From Bacteroidaceae bacterium (lineage in GTDB: Bacteria > Bacteroidota > Bacteroidia > Bacteroidales > Bacteroidaceae), in the NCBI GenBank assembly GCA_900770655.1, contig CAAGLA010000014.1:1-64000 (forward strand): a stretch of 64,000 nucleotides of DNA, given 5' to 3'. The position numbers and the translations under genes are program-made. A model generated the notes under the pieces. That model was not told the DNA's origin, did not search any database, and saw nothing but the letters and a program-made list of their open reading frames with translations. Positions 25,875 to 33,143 of the stretch are shown here, in pieces (the first letter of the stretch is position 1; each line of letters begins with the position of its first letter).

Positions 25875-28121
25875 CTACAGCGGGTCAATATCGTAGTACA
25901 TAACTATAGAGCGGTAGCGTGGTTGTTCGCAGTAGGCATTCTGAATATTCTGCAGAACTTCGTTTATCTTGTACTGCGAAAGGGAAGTCTCTACCTTAAG
26001 CACAATCTTGCGTATAAAAAGCTGTTTTACGCGGCTCACAGGCGGCAGGTCGGGGCCAAGTACCCGTTCGTTGAATATTTCACGCATCTTGTGTCCTATA
26101 GCCGTTGAGAACTCCTCGAGAAGTTCCGCGCTCCGGTGCTTCATATATATGTATACCAACCGGTAGAAAGGCGGGTAGTGGAACAGCATACGTTCGCTAA
26201 GTTGCCGGTCGTAGAATGTTGCATAGTCATTCTTTACAATAAGCGGTATCACGGGCGCATTCTTCATCTTTGTCTGCAGGAACACCCTCCCTTGCCCGTT
26301 TTTTCGTCCGGCGCGTCCGGCAACCTGTGCCATAAGCTGAAAAGCCCTCTCTGTAGCACGGAAGTCGGGGTAGTTCAAAAGAGTGTCGGCGTTAATTATG
26401 CCTACAACAGCCACATTGTCGAAATCGAGCCCTTTCGATACCATTTGTGTACCAATGAGAATATCTGTCTTCCCGCATTGGAAATCGGTTATTATCTTTT
26501 CGTACGCAGTACGGCTGCGCGTGGTGTCGAGGTCCATACGCTCTATTCGTGCTTCGGGGAACAGCCTCTGCAGTTCGTACTCAATCTTTTCGGTTCCATA
26601 GCCCAAGTTTGCGAAATTCCTCTCTTCGCAGTTGGGGCAATAGCGTGGTGCAGGAATTGTATATCCGCAATAGTGGCACACCAGTTTGTCGGCTTTCTTG
26701 TGTACCGTGAGGCTCACGTCGCAATGCTTGCAACGCGGAACCCACCCGCAGTTACGGCATTCGAGCTGCGGGGAATAGCCTCGGCGGTTCTGGAACAGTA
26801 TAATCTGCTTTTTTTCTTTCAGTGCACCTTCCATAGCCTCTACAAGAGGGTCGGAAAATGGCCCCACCGTCAGTTTCCTCCGCATATACTCCTGCATATC
26901 AATGACATCTATCTGCGGAAGCTGTACCTGCCGGTGGCGTGTGGTAAGGCTTACAAGGGCATATTTCCCCGTGGTGGCGTTGTAGTAGCTCTCAATGGAG
27001 GGTGTGGCTGTTCCAAGCAGGGTCTTGGCACCAAAGAACGATGCCAGCACTATAGCTGCATTGCGGGCATTGTAACGTGGCGCGGGTTCCTGCTGTTTGT
27101 AGCTGTTCTCGTGCTCCTCGTCAACAATCACCAGCCCCAACCTCTCAAAAGGCAGAAAAACCGAAGAGCGTACTCCCAATATAATTTCGTAAGGCTCTTC
27201 ACTCAGCTGTTTCTTCCATATCTCAACCCGCTCGGCATCGGAGAACTTTGAGTGGTAGAGCCCAATCTTGTTGCCGAATACACGCTGCAACCTCTCTACA
27301 ATCTGTTTTGTAAGAGCTATTTCGGGTAGCAGGTAAAGCACTTGTCTGCCTTGTGCAAGAGCCTCTGTAATCAAGTGTATATAAATCTCTGTCTTTCCGG
27401 CCGAGGTTACCCCGTGAAGCAGTGTCACATTTTTTTCGGCGAAACACTCTTTTATATCCTCAAAAGCCTTTTGCTGTGCGGCGTTAAGTGTGTTTACGGG
27501 TTGTATATCCTTTTGCTTGGTATTTAACCTGCCAATTTCAACCTCGTATGTTTCAAGAATCCCTTTGTCCTGCAGTTGCTTGTATATGCCGGCAGCTACA
27601 TCGGCCGCTTCAAGCAGCTTGTGTTTTGAAATCTCCTTTTTATCGGGCCCGAACGGCGTTGCAAGCTTAAGGTATGTATCGAGCAGTCTTCTTTGGCGTG
27701 GCGCACGCGACAGCGACTGCAACAGCAGGTTAATCCCAATCTCGTCGTTGCATCTTTGGGTTATGCGCACTCTCTGTTCAGTACGGGGCTTGAACTCGCC
27801 CTTCAGCCCTTGTGGTATTGCCGCCTTGTATATCTCGCCCATAGAGCATAGGTAGTAGCGCGATATCCACTCCCAAAGCTTTGTTTGTGTCTCTGTTACA
27901 ACAGGTGTTTCGTCGAGCAGTTCCCTTATAGGTTTCACTGTGTAATCTTCCGGCCGGTTGCCGTGAATGGAAAGCACCAGTGCGGTGTAGCTCTTTTTTG
28001 CCCCGAACGGCACCGCTACACGGCATCCGGGGAGAATTTTCTCACCCATTCCTGCGGGAATACTGTATGTAAATGTTCCCTGCAGGGGCAACGGCAATAT
28101 TACATCGGCGAACCTTTCCAT
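25875..28121 (-). CDS. priA: Primosomal protein N' (PriA helicase)
   Basis: Replication-restart helicase of 748 residues. It has an N-terminal 3'-DNA-binding domain (FADVILPLPLQGTFTYSIP), Walker A in GVTSAGKTEIYIHL, the DEEH box in VIVDEEHENSYKQQ, and the zinc-binding insertion with paired cysteines (CRNCGW, CKHCD, CHYCGY, CPNCEE). It also has the C-terminal helicase motifs ILIGTQMVSKGLDF and QVAGRAGR. The start at ATG 28121 (MERFADVILP) was chosen; the frame is open a further 41 codons upstream, but these overlap the divergent regulatory region and are not PriA-like. Confidence 0.96.
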   Translation of the reverse strand: MERFADVILPLPLQGTFTYSIPAGMGEKILPGCRVAVPFGAKKSYTALVLSIHGNRPEDYTVKPIRELLDETPVVTETQTKLWEWISRYYLCSMGEIYKAAIPQGLKGEFKPRTEQRVRITQRCNDEIGINLLLQSLSRAPRQRRLLDTYLKLATPFGPDKKEISKHKLLEAADVAAGIYKQLQDKGILETYEVEIGRLNTKQKDIQPVNTLNAAQQKAFEDIKECFAEKNVTLLHGVTSAGKTEIYIHLITEALAQGRQVLYLLPEIALTKQIVERLQRVFGNKIGLYHSKFSDAERVEIWKKQLSEEPYEIILGVRSSVFLPFERLGLVIVDEEHENSYKQQEPAPRYNARNAAIVLASFFGAKTLLGTATPSIESYYNATTGKYALVSLTTRHRQVQLPQIDVIDMQEYMRRKLTVGPFSDPLVEAMEGALKEKKQIILFQNRRGYSPQLECRNCGWVPRCKHCDVSLTVHKKADKLVCHYCGYTIPAPRYCPNCEERNFANLGYGTEKIEYELQRLFPEARIERMDLDTTRSRTAYEKIITDFQCGKTDILIGTQMVSKGLDFDNVAVVGIINADTLLNYPDFRATERAFQLMAQVAGRAGRKNGQGRVFLQTKMKNAPVIPLIVKNDYATFYDRQLSERMLFHYPPFYRLVYIYMKHRSAELLEEFSTAIGHKMREIFNERVLGPDLPPVSRVKQLFIRKIVLKVETSLSQYKINEVLQNIQNAYCEQPRYRSIVMYYDIDPL

Positions 28122-28198
28122 AGTGTATGCGAAGTTATTAAAAAGCCGCCAAACAACAAAAAATATTGATAATGCTGCAGCTTTTTGCATAAAATTTA

Positions 28199-28206
28199 TA
28201 CTTTTG
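28199..28206 (+). promoter_or_regulatory. -7 box TACTTTTG for the first small lipoprotein
   Basis: Perfect TAnnTTTG 68 nt before the ATG at 28274. No well-spaced -33 TTTG is obvious, so this rests on the -7 element alone. Confidence 0.55.
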
Positions 28207-28273
28207 CATAGTATGGAGTCTGCTGATAGGGCCTGCTCCTGCAAGCCCTCATTTAATTAAATGTATATAAGCT

Positions 28274-28612
28274 ATGAAGAATACCGTAATATTCTCACTC
28301 CTTGTTGCTTTGCTGCTATCTTGTGGCGGTGAGGTTAAGGATGCCCGGGTTGAGGCATACAAAGACGCCGTAGAGAAGGTACGCTTAGCCACAACGTCCG
28401 AAGAACTTGTGACAATATCATATAACCTTTACAGCGAACTTGCCCAGCTCGAAGATTCGCTTGGTACTATAGAAGAGATACGTACTCAGGCTCTTGCCGG
28501 CAACGAAGATTGTGCAGAACTTCTCGACAGCATAAAGCACTATAGTGAACTGTATAGCGAATTGCTTGCAGAGCGAGAAATGCAGTTTTATATAGAAAAT
28601 ACTCCTAATTAG
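28274..28612 (+). CDS. Small helical lipoprotein (paralogue 1 of 3)
   Basis: 112-residue lipoprotein: short signal with lipobox LLLSC (Cys17), then an almost entirely helical body. Residues about 27-100 have the pattern YKDAVEKVRLATTSEELVTI...LAQLEDSL, which recurs in the next two genes. No known family was recognised. It has its own promoter box and is followed by a strong hairpin, so it is probably a separate transcript. A cell-surface or periplasmic structural role is only a guess. Confidence 0.75.
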   Translation: MKNTVIFSLLVALLLSCGGEVKDARVEAYKDAVEKVRLATTSEELVTISYNLYSELAQLEDSLGTIEEIRTQALAGNEDCAELLDSIKHYSELYSELLAEREMQFYIENTPN

Positions 28613-28638
28613 AATCTTTTAATTGGAATTTGTTATGT

Positions 28639-28674
28639 AAGAGCACGCCTACGAATGTTAGTAGGCGTGCTCTT
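28639..28674 (+). terminator. Strong hairpin after the first small lipoprotein gene
   Basis: Perfect 14-bp inverted repeat AAGAGCACGCCTAC / GTAGGCGTGCTCTT with an 8-nt loop. There is no long T run, but its position 27 nt after the stop fits termination or mRNA 3'-end protection. Confidence 0.65.
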
Positions 28675-28696
28675 ATATGTGGTGGCAATGTTTCTC

Positions 28697-28717
28697 CCGT
28701 CTTTTGCCAAGAGATGG
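28697..28717. repeat. Quasi-palindromic element, copy A
   Basis: 21-bp element with core TCTTTTG-C-CAAGAGA. It matches copy D (43763-43783) at 20 of 21 positions and the reverse complement of copy B (28836-28856) at 19 of 21. It is followed by GGAAAATTCGGTTCT, which also follows copy B in the same orientation. Confidence 0.75.
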
Positions 28718-28817
28718 AAAATTCGGTTCTACTGGTATGTAGTTCAATTTATAGTACTTTTTTTTAATTTTTTTCATAATTTTTTACATAAATATTTTTT
28801 TAATCGAAAAAATAACA

Positions 28818-28825
28818 TATACTTG
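28818..28825 (+). promoter_or_regulatory. -7 box TATACTTG for the second small lipoprotein
   Basis: One mismatch to TAnnTTTG. It is followed by CACAGGAAATC and then element B, the same layout as at 43598-43634 (TATCTTTG, CACAAAATC, element C), which supports it as a real promoter. Confidence 0.55.
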
Positions 28826-28835
28826 CACAGGAAAT

Positions 28836-28856
28836 CCATCTCTTGGTAAGAGACGG
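28836..28856. repeat. Quasi-palindromic element, copy B
   Basis: 21-bp element with core TCTCTTG-G-TAAGAGA, 139 bp after copy A (centre to centre) and ending 51 nt before the ATG of the gene at 28908. It is nearly the reverse complement of copies A and D. It would lie at the start of the transcript from the -7 box at 28818. Confidence 0.75.
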
Positions 28857-28907
28857 AAAAATTCGGTTCTTTATTTTTTTATTATAAACCTTTAAAGTTT
28901 TAAAGCT

Positions 28908-29243
28908 ATGAAAAAGTTTTTGATGGCCGTTATGGCAATGTTTTTATTGGTGAGCTGTGCTGACAAGTACGATAAGATAGTAGCTCTCTATGAGGATGCA
29001 ACAGCTAAAATGGAGGTTGCAGAGACCAGAGGTGAAATGACAGATATCGACGACCAGTTGGAGAAAGATATCGAGGCTGTTAGCAAGGAGTACGAAGAGG
29101 AAACTGAAGCAGAACTTGAGGCTGTAGCAAATGGTGACGAAGCTCTTGAGAAAGAGATGGAAGAGGGCTTTGAAAGAATTGCCGAAGCTGCTGAGGCTTA
29201 TAACAAGGCAAAGCGTGTTAGAAGAGAGCAGTTGAGAGACTAA
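28908..29243 (+). CDS. Small acidic helical lipoprotein (paralogue 2 of 3)
   Basis: 111 residues with a lipobox LLVSC (Cys17) and a very acidic, coiled-coil-like body (EKDIEAVSKEYEEETEAELE). The start of the mature part (YDKIVALYEDATAKMEVAETRGEMTDI) aligns with the repeat unit of the neighbours (YxDAxxKxxxAxTxEEL). No family was recognised. Its leader contains quasi-palindromic element B, shared with the membrane-protein gene at 43824, so the two genes may be co-regulated. A terminator follows directly. Confidence 0.75.
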   Translation: MKKFLMAVMAMFLLVSCADKYDKIVALYEDATAKMEVAETRGEMTDIDDQLEKDIEAVSKEYEEETEAELEAVANGDEALEKEMEEGFERIAEAAEAYNKAKRVRREQLRD

Positions 29244-29265
29244 TCTTCTCTATTATATTTCTTAA

Positions 29266-29296
29266 AAGTGGGTGATTTGGTCATCCACTTTTTTTG
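29266..29296 (+). terminator. Rho-independent terminator
   Basis: Stem AAGTGGGTGA / TCATCCACTT with a 5-nt loop followed by a seven-T run, 22 nt after the stop of the 111-residue lipoprotein gene. Confidence 0.85.
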
Positions 29297-29332
29297 TATA
29301 AAAGAAAAACGACTATCTTTGCAGCAAAGATA
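29293..29332 (+). promoter_or_regulatory. Promoter with palindrome over the -7 box
   Basis: TTTG at 29293-29296 and TATCTTTG at 29314-29321 (17-nt spacing) form a promoter for the gene at 29347. The -7 box is one arm of a perfect palindrome TATCTTTGC-A-GCAAAGATA (29314-29332), which would suit a repressor site or a 5' hairpin. Confidence 0.6.
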
Positions 29333-29346
29333 TAAGCAATAGCAAT

Positions 29347-29898
29347 ATGGTATATAATATTATTGGAAAATCTCTATCTTTTTTTCTGTTGTTGGGCATC
29401 GTTGCCTGCACCACTCCGGTAGAAGATATATGCAGTGTCTACGAAGAGGGTACAGAGGCTGCAGCTACAGCATCGTCAATGGAAGAATTGAACAACGTGA
29501 GGAAAGAGACTGCTGAAAGCTTGGAAGATATTGTCTCCTCTAACCGCGAAGAATTGAAGGAACTCCTTGCCGGCAGTCAGGGTATAGCCCTTTTACAGAA
29601 CATTAAGAATGCCGAAGCAACATACGTCAATGCTGTAAAGGCTAGAATTACTGTAATATACCCGCCTGTGCAGCAGTTCTGCGATGTATATAACAATGCA
29701 ACCGGCAAGCTTGCAACCGTTACTTCCATAGAGGAACTCACGGTTGTTGCGCAGGGCGTTGTTACAGATATCCACAAGATAAACAGCGATTTTGCAGGTG
29801 CCTTTGAAACAATGTCTCCGTCTGAAAGAGGGCAGGTGCAGGTCGCAGAAAACAATTATAAAACAGCCCTTGAAAGAAAACAGCAGGAATTTATGTAA
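29347..29898 (+). CDS. Lipoprotein with duplicated helical domain (paralogue 3 of 3)
   Basis: 183-residue lipoprotein (lipobox LGIVAC, Cys21) made of two similar units of about 75 residues. Unit 1 reads ICSVYEEGTEAAATASSMEELNNV and unit 2 FCDVYNNATGKLATVTSIEELTVV; both share the Y-x-x-A/G-T-x-(7)-S-x-EEL pattern with the single-unit lipoproteins at 28274 and 28908. This shows a local gene family that grew by tandem and internal duplication. Each unit ends in a long helix (NAEATYVNAVKARI; AENNYKTALERKQQEF). Function is unknown. The terminator hairpin overlaps its last codons. Confidence 0.78.
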   Translation: MVYNIIGKSLSFFLLLGIVACTTPVEDICSVYEEGTEAAATASSMEELNNVRKETAESLEDIVSSNREELKELLAGSQGIALLQNIKNAEATYVNAVKARITVIYPPVQQFCDVYNNATGKLATVTSIEELTVVAQGVVTDIHKINSDFAGAFETMSPSERGQVQVAENNYKTALERKQQEFM

Positions 29899-29913
29899 TT
29901 CCTGCTGTTTTCT
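29881..29913 (+). terminator. Terminator overlapping the stop codon
   Basis: Perfect 11-bp stem CAGCAGGAATT / AATTCCTGCTG with loop TATGT, followed by TTTTCTTT. The stop codon lies inside the hairpin. Confidence 0.85.
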
Positions 29914-29956
29914 TTATTGTTTATTGCCCGCTATTGCTTTGCGTAATATTTCAGGG

Positions 29957-31144
29957 CTATTTCGATGCTCCTCCAAGAAAACCGTTTATGTCGCTGCCTG
30001 TGGGGCTTTGGAACGTTCTAAGTCCGAATTCGGGTAACAAGGCAAATATATACTCGAATATTTCGGCTTGAAGGTGCTCGTATGGAACCCACATTGTTCC
30101 GTCGAAGAAGAAATAGAGTTCCAGCGGCAGGCCTTGTGGGGTCGGTTGCAGTTGGCGCACCATAACAATCATCTCCTTGTTTACCTTTGGGTGGTTGCGC
30201 AGCCACTCTTCGAGCCACTCCCTAAAGAGGGTGAGGTTTACTCTCTTCTCCTTGTTCTCTTCGGTTATATATCTTTTATCCACAAGCCGCTTTATATGTT
30301 CGCTGTTGCAGAACCCAACGCTGTTCATATCTATGTATATCGAGCGTTTTATGCGTCGGCCACCGCTGTCGAACATTCCGCGCCAGTTCTGGAACGAATC
30401 GCTCACAAGTGCGTATGGTGGGATTGTTGTTATTGTCTTGTCCCAATTCTGTACTTTAACCGTTGTCAGTGTCACCTCTGTTACAAAACCGTCGGCACCG
30501 TATTTCGGCATCTCAATCCAGTCTCCGGGGCGTAGCATATCGTTTGCTGCCAGTTGAACTCCGGCAACAAGTCCCATAATGCTGTCTTTGAATACCAGCA
30601 TAAGTATGGCAGCCGAGGCACCTATACCTGTCAGCAGGTTTGTAGGGTCCTTGTCTATTACAATGCCTATAATAACTATGGTACCAATGCATATAAAGAC
30701 AATCTTCAGCATTTGGAACACGCCTTGCAGGGTGTGGTTCTTTGTCTTTTTTGCCTCGTTGGAGATTCTGTATAGCGACTCGAGCAGGTTGCATATAAGC
30801 CTTGTGACAACAACGGTAATATATACATAGCAGGCGCGTGCTGCAATTATATAGAGTGTTGTCTCCTCATTAATCCAAAAAGGTGCAAGTACTAAAAGGC
30901 AGAATGCAACAAGCAGGTCGCACACCATTTTCAGTGCCTTTTCATTAAGCAGTATATCGTCCCAGTCTGTGGCTGTCTTTCGTGTGAGTATATTTATTGC
31001 CGGTACAATAATTCTGCGGCACGCCACACGGCTCACATAGAACAGCAAAAGAATTGCTATAAGGGCTATTGTGAGCTTAACGGGGAGCGAATTGCCTATA
31101 TCAACTCCTGTCCATTTCAAAAACGATGCACCTAATTCTTTCAT
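29957..31144 (-). CDS. MscS-family mechanosensitive channel (YbdG-like)
   Basis: 395-residue channel protein that should open under membrane tension to release solutes. It has about five transmembrane segments; the pore-lining helix and following beta domain are recognisable (TGIGASAAILMLVFKDSIMGLVAG, then MLRPGDWIEMPKYGADGFVTEV, then PPYALVSDSFQNW). The large C-terminal insertion and the long N-terminal membrane part match the YbdG/MscM subgroup. The start was set at ATG 31144 (MKELGASFLKW); the two codons before it begin with TTG. Genes on both sides are unrelated, and it has its own upstream spacer. Confidence 0.9.
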   Translation of the reverse strand: MKELGASFLKWTGVDIGNSLPVKLTIALIAILLLFYVSRVACRRIIVPAINILTRKTATDWDDILLNEKALKMVCDLLVAFCLLVLAPFWINEETTLYIIAARACYVYITVVVTRLICNLLESLYRISNEAKKTKNHTLQGVFQMLKIVFICIGTIVIIGIVIDKDPTNLLTGIGASAAILMLVFKDSIMGLVAGVQLAANDMLRPGDWIEMPKYGADGFVTEVTLTTVKVQNWDKTITTIPPYALVSDSFQNWRGMFDSGGRRIKRSIYIDMNSVGFCNSEHIKRLVDKRYITEENKEKRVNLTLFREWLEEWLRNHPKVNKEMIVMVRQLQPTPQGLPLELYFFFDGTMWVPYEHLQAEIFEYIFALLPEFGLRTFQSPTGSDINGFLGGASK

Positions 31145-31193
31145 AGACAAAGCATTAAATGTTTGTAAAAATTCCTTTGCGGGTTTCTATAAT

Positions 31194-31229
31194 TTGACCG
31201 ATAGAGAGATTAATCTCTCTATCGGTCAA
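31194..31229 (-). terminator. Perfect long palindrome after the outer-membrane barrel gene
   Basis: An uninterrupted 36-bp palindrome with half-site TTGACCGATAGAGAGATT. It lies 20 nt past the stop of the gene at 31250 and in front of the MscS gene. It can fold on either strand and fits a terminator. Confidence 0.75.
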
Positions 31230-31249
31230 ATATTCTGTTTTTCTGGTAT

Positions 31250-31882
31250 TTAGAACATATATGCTACAGAAATCTGCCAAGTATTGGTCTTTGACTTTAT
31301 TCTGCCGGCATTGTTAATGGCACCGAGTATATAGCTGTCGCTGTAGTCGCTTGTACTGCCGAGTGCTATATTATAATTTGCGTGTACCTGTAGATGGTCG
31401 AGAAGAATAACACCTGCACCGAGGTTAAGACTGAGGTTACTGCTACGCAGGGTATACTTAGACTGGTAATTGCCACTTGCAATATCTATTGCATCAATGA
31501 TATAGTTCCTGTCACCGATGTTCCAGCTCCACTGCGGTCCGGCTGCAATAAACGGCTCTATAAATTTGTTTATCGCCGGGATAGAGAGCTCGTAACGCAA
31601 GAACAAGGGCAGGTCTATTGTCTGTCTTTTTATTGTTTCGCCACCAACCTCTGTACTTGTCTGTGAATAGAGAAGGTTTGCTTCAACTCCAAGCCCTACT
31701 ATAGGCAGAACAACCTTGGCTGTGGGGCCTACAAACCATCCTGTATTGCCTTTTACATCGTCAATGTCGCTTGGCTTCTGTGCAAGGTTTACACCGGCTT
31801 TAATACCGAAGTCCAGCTGCGCTGCGGCAGGAACGGCTGTCAATAGACAAAGTGCAAGTAATGCTCCAAAAAATTTCTTCAT
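31250..31882 (-). CDS. Outer-membrane beta-barrel protein, PorT family
   Basis: 210 residues with a signal peptide (MKKFFGALLALCLLTAVPAAAQ) and alternating beta-strand sequence ending in an aromatic residue (WQISVAYMF), as required for Bam-dependent insertion. The motifs LDFGIKAGVNLAQ, FVGPTAKVVLP, QTIDLPLFLRYEL and FIAAGPQWSWN are those of the OMP_b-brl_2/PorT family. Such proteins are common near T9SS genes, and the GldKLMN operon lies just upstream, but a direct role in secretion is not shown. Confidence 0.85.
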   Translation of the reverse strand: MKKFFGALLALCLLTAVPAAAQLDFGIKAGVNLAQKPSDIDDVKGNTGWFVGPTAKVVLPIVGLGVEANLLYSQTSTEVGGETIKRQTIDLPLFLRYELSIPAINKFIEPFIAAGPQWSWNIGDRNYIIDAIDIASGNYQSKYTLRSSNLSLNLGAGVILLDHLQVHANYNIALGSTSDYSDSYILGAINNAGRIKSKTNTWQISVAYMF

Positions 31883-32012
31883 AACTCTTAGTATTTAATA
31901 ATTAAACAAAAACAGCACTGTGTTGTTAGGCCACAATGCTGTTTCATTACCTATTCCACGCCACAAAAGAACGACAAAATATGTAAATAAACAAAACTTT
32001 TTAAAAAAATGT

Positions 32013-33086
32013 TTATCGTCTTGTACGGCGCACCGAAACTCTGGCGGCACGGTTACTGCTGCCGCTACTGCTCTCGGAACTGTTGTTTTCCCTTCTTTCT
32101 ACTCTGCTGCTTCGTCTTGAACGGCGTGTGCTTCTTCTTTCTTCTCTTTCATCGTCTTCGCCGGTACTTATAGTGTCATTTGCTGCGTTGATTGAGTCTT
32201 GACGCATTTGGGCAACAGTGCGTGTGTTCCACAGGTTTGTGTGGAAATCCTCGAGCTGGCTTTCTATCATTTCCTGCTCTCTTCTAATCTCTGTAGAGTC
32301 GCTGCAGTATTGCGCTATGGCGAGGTTACGCATATTCACGGTCTTGTATATGTCACCGTCGTAGCATCCCTTCTTGAAGTAGTCGTCAATTGTCATTGAA
32401 GCAACATTGTTGAGGCTGCTTGTCATTACGGTCTGCTGTGTCAGCAGGGGAGCTATGTTGTCGTAATTGAGCCAGAACATAGGGTATTTGGTAACTTCGC
32501 TCGTGAACTCGCCCGAACGGTGCAGCACCGGGCATATAGCTGTTACACGTTTGCTGTATGTGCCTGTTCTCTGGTCGTAGTAGTGGCTCTCCTTTATGTA
32601 GTAGCTCAGCACCTCGGCGCTTGGAACATCGCTCTTGCCCACAACTATGGCTCCGTCGTTTTCTTCGTAGTATATGCGGTAGTTCGCAAGCATATTCTTT
32701 ACATCCACTACATTGTCGTCGGTGAAGAGTTCGTTTCCGTCGAGGTTGTATTTATATGCTGTTATGTTCCCGTTTATTATGTTCTGGAACAGGAACGTAA
32801 AGAGGTTCATACTGTTCCCAATGGGCTCAACGGGGTAGTAGAGAGATGCGTTGCTCTCCTTGCTGAGGTCGAGTTCGCGGTATACGTCACGTTTCCAGTC
32901 TACCTCCTGAGGTGTTACTGTCCCGGGGTATTGTGTTCTGGCTCTCTCGCTGAGTTCTATGTTTGCAACGGTAGCTGTATTGCTGTTTCTCTCGGCTTCC
33001 GCTCTGCGGGCCGGTGGTTGTGCTGTAGCTGTCTGTGCAACAGCTGTCATTGCCACAAGAATGAATAATTTACTTATGTATCGCAT
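32013..33086 (-). CDS. gldN: T9SS core protein GldN
   Basis: 357 residues, signal peptide (MRYISKLFILVAMTAVAQTATA). GldN forms the periplasmic ring with GldK in the type IX secretion system. The conserved core (about 60-300) includes VDWKRDVYRELDLSKESNASLYYPVEP and YPMFWLNYDNIAPLL. The last 55 or so residues are an added tail rich in Arg, Ser and Glu (ERRSTRRSRRSSRVERR, NNSSESSSGSSNRAARV), longer and more basic than in typical GldN. It is the last gene of the porP-gldK-gldL-gldM-gldN unit and starts 57 nt after gldM. Confidence 0.94.
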   Translation of the reverse strand: MRYISKLFILVAMTAVAQTATAQPPARRAEAERNSNTATVANIELSERARTQYPGTVTPQEVDWKRDVYRELDLSKESNASLYYPVEPIGNSMNLFTFLFQNIINGNITAYKYNLDGNELFTDDNVVDVKNMLANYRIYYEENDGAIVVGKSDVPSAEVLSYYIKESHYYDQRTGTYSKRVTAICPVLHRSGEFTSEVTKYPMFWLNYDNIAPLLTQQTVMTSSLNNVASMTIDDYFKKGCYDGDIYKTVNMRNLAIAQYCSDSTEIRREQEMIESQLEDFHTNLWNTRTVAQMRQDSINAANDTISTGEDDEREERRSTRRSRRSSRVERRENNSSESSSGSSNRAARVSVRRTRR

Positions 33087-33143
33087 AAGAAACGGTTTTT
33101 ATTTTTTCTTCAATTTTCAACACTTATAGTGCCTCTTTTCTTT

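Noticed and set aside
28122..28244. 41-codon N-terminal extension of priA
   Set aside because: It runs into the divergent promoter of the lipoprotein gene and is not PriA-like; ATG 28121 gives the standard N-terminus.
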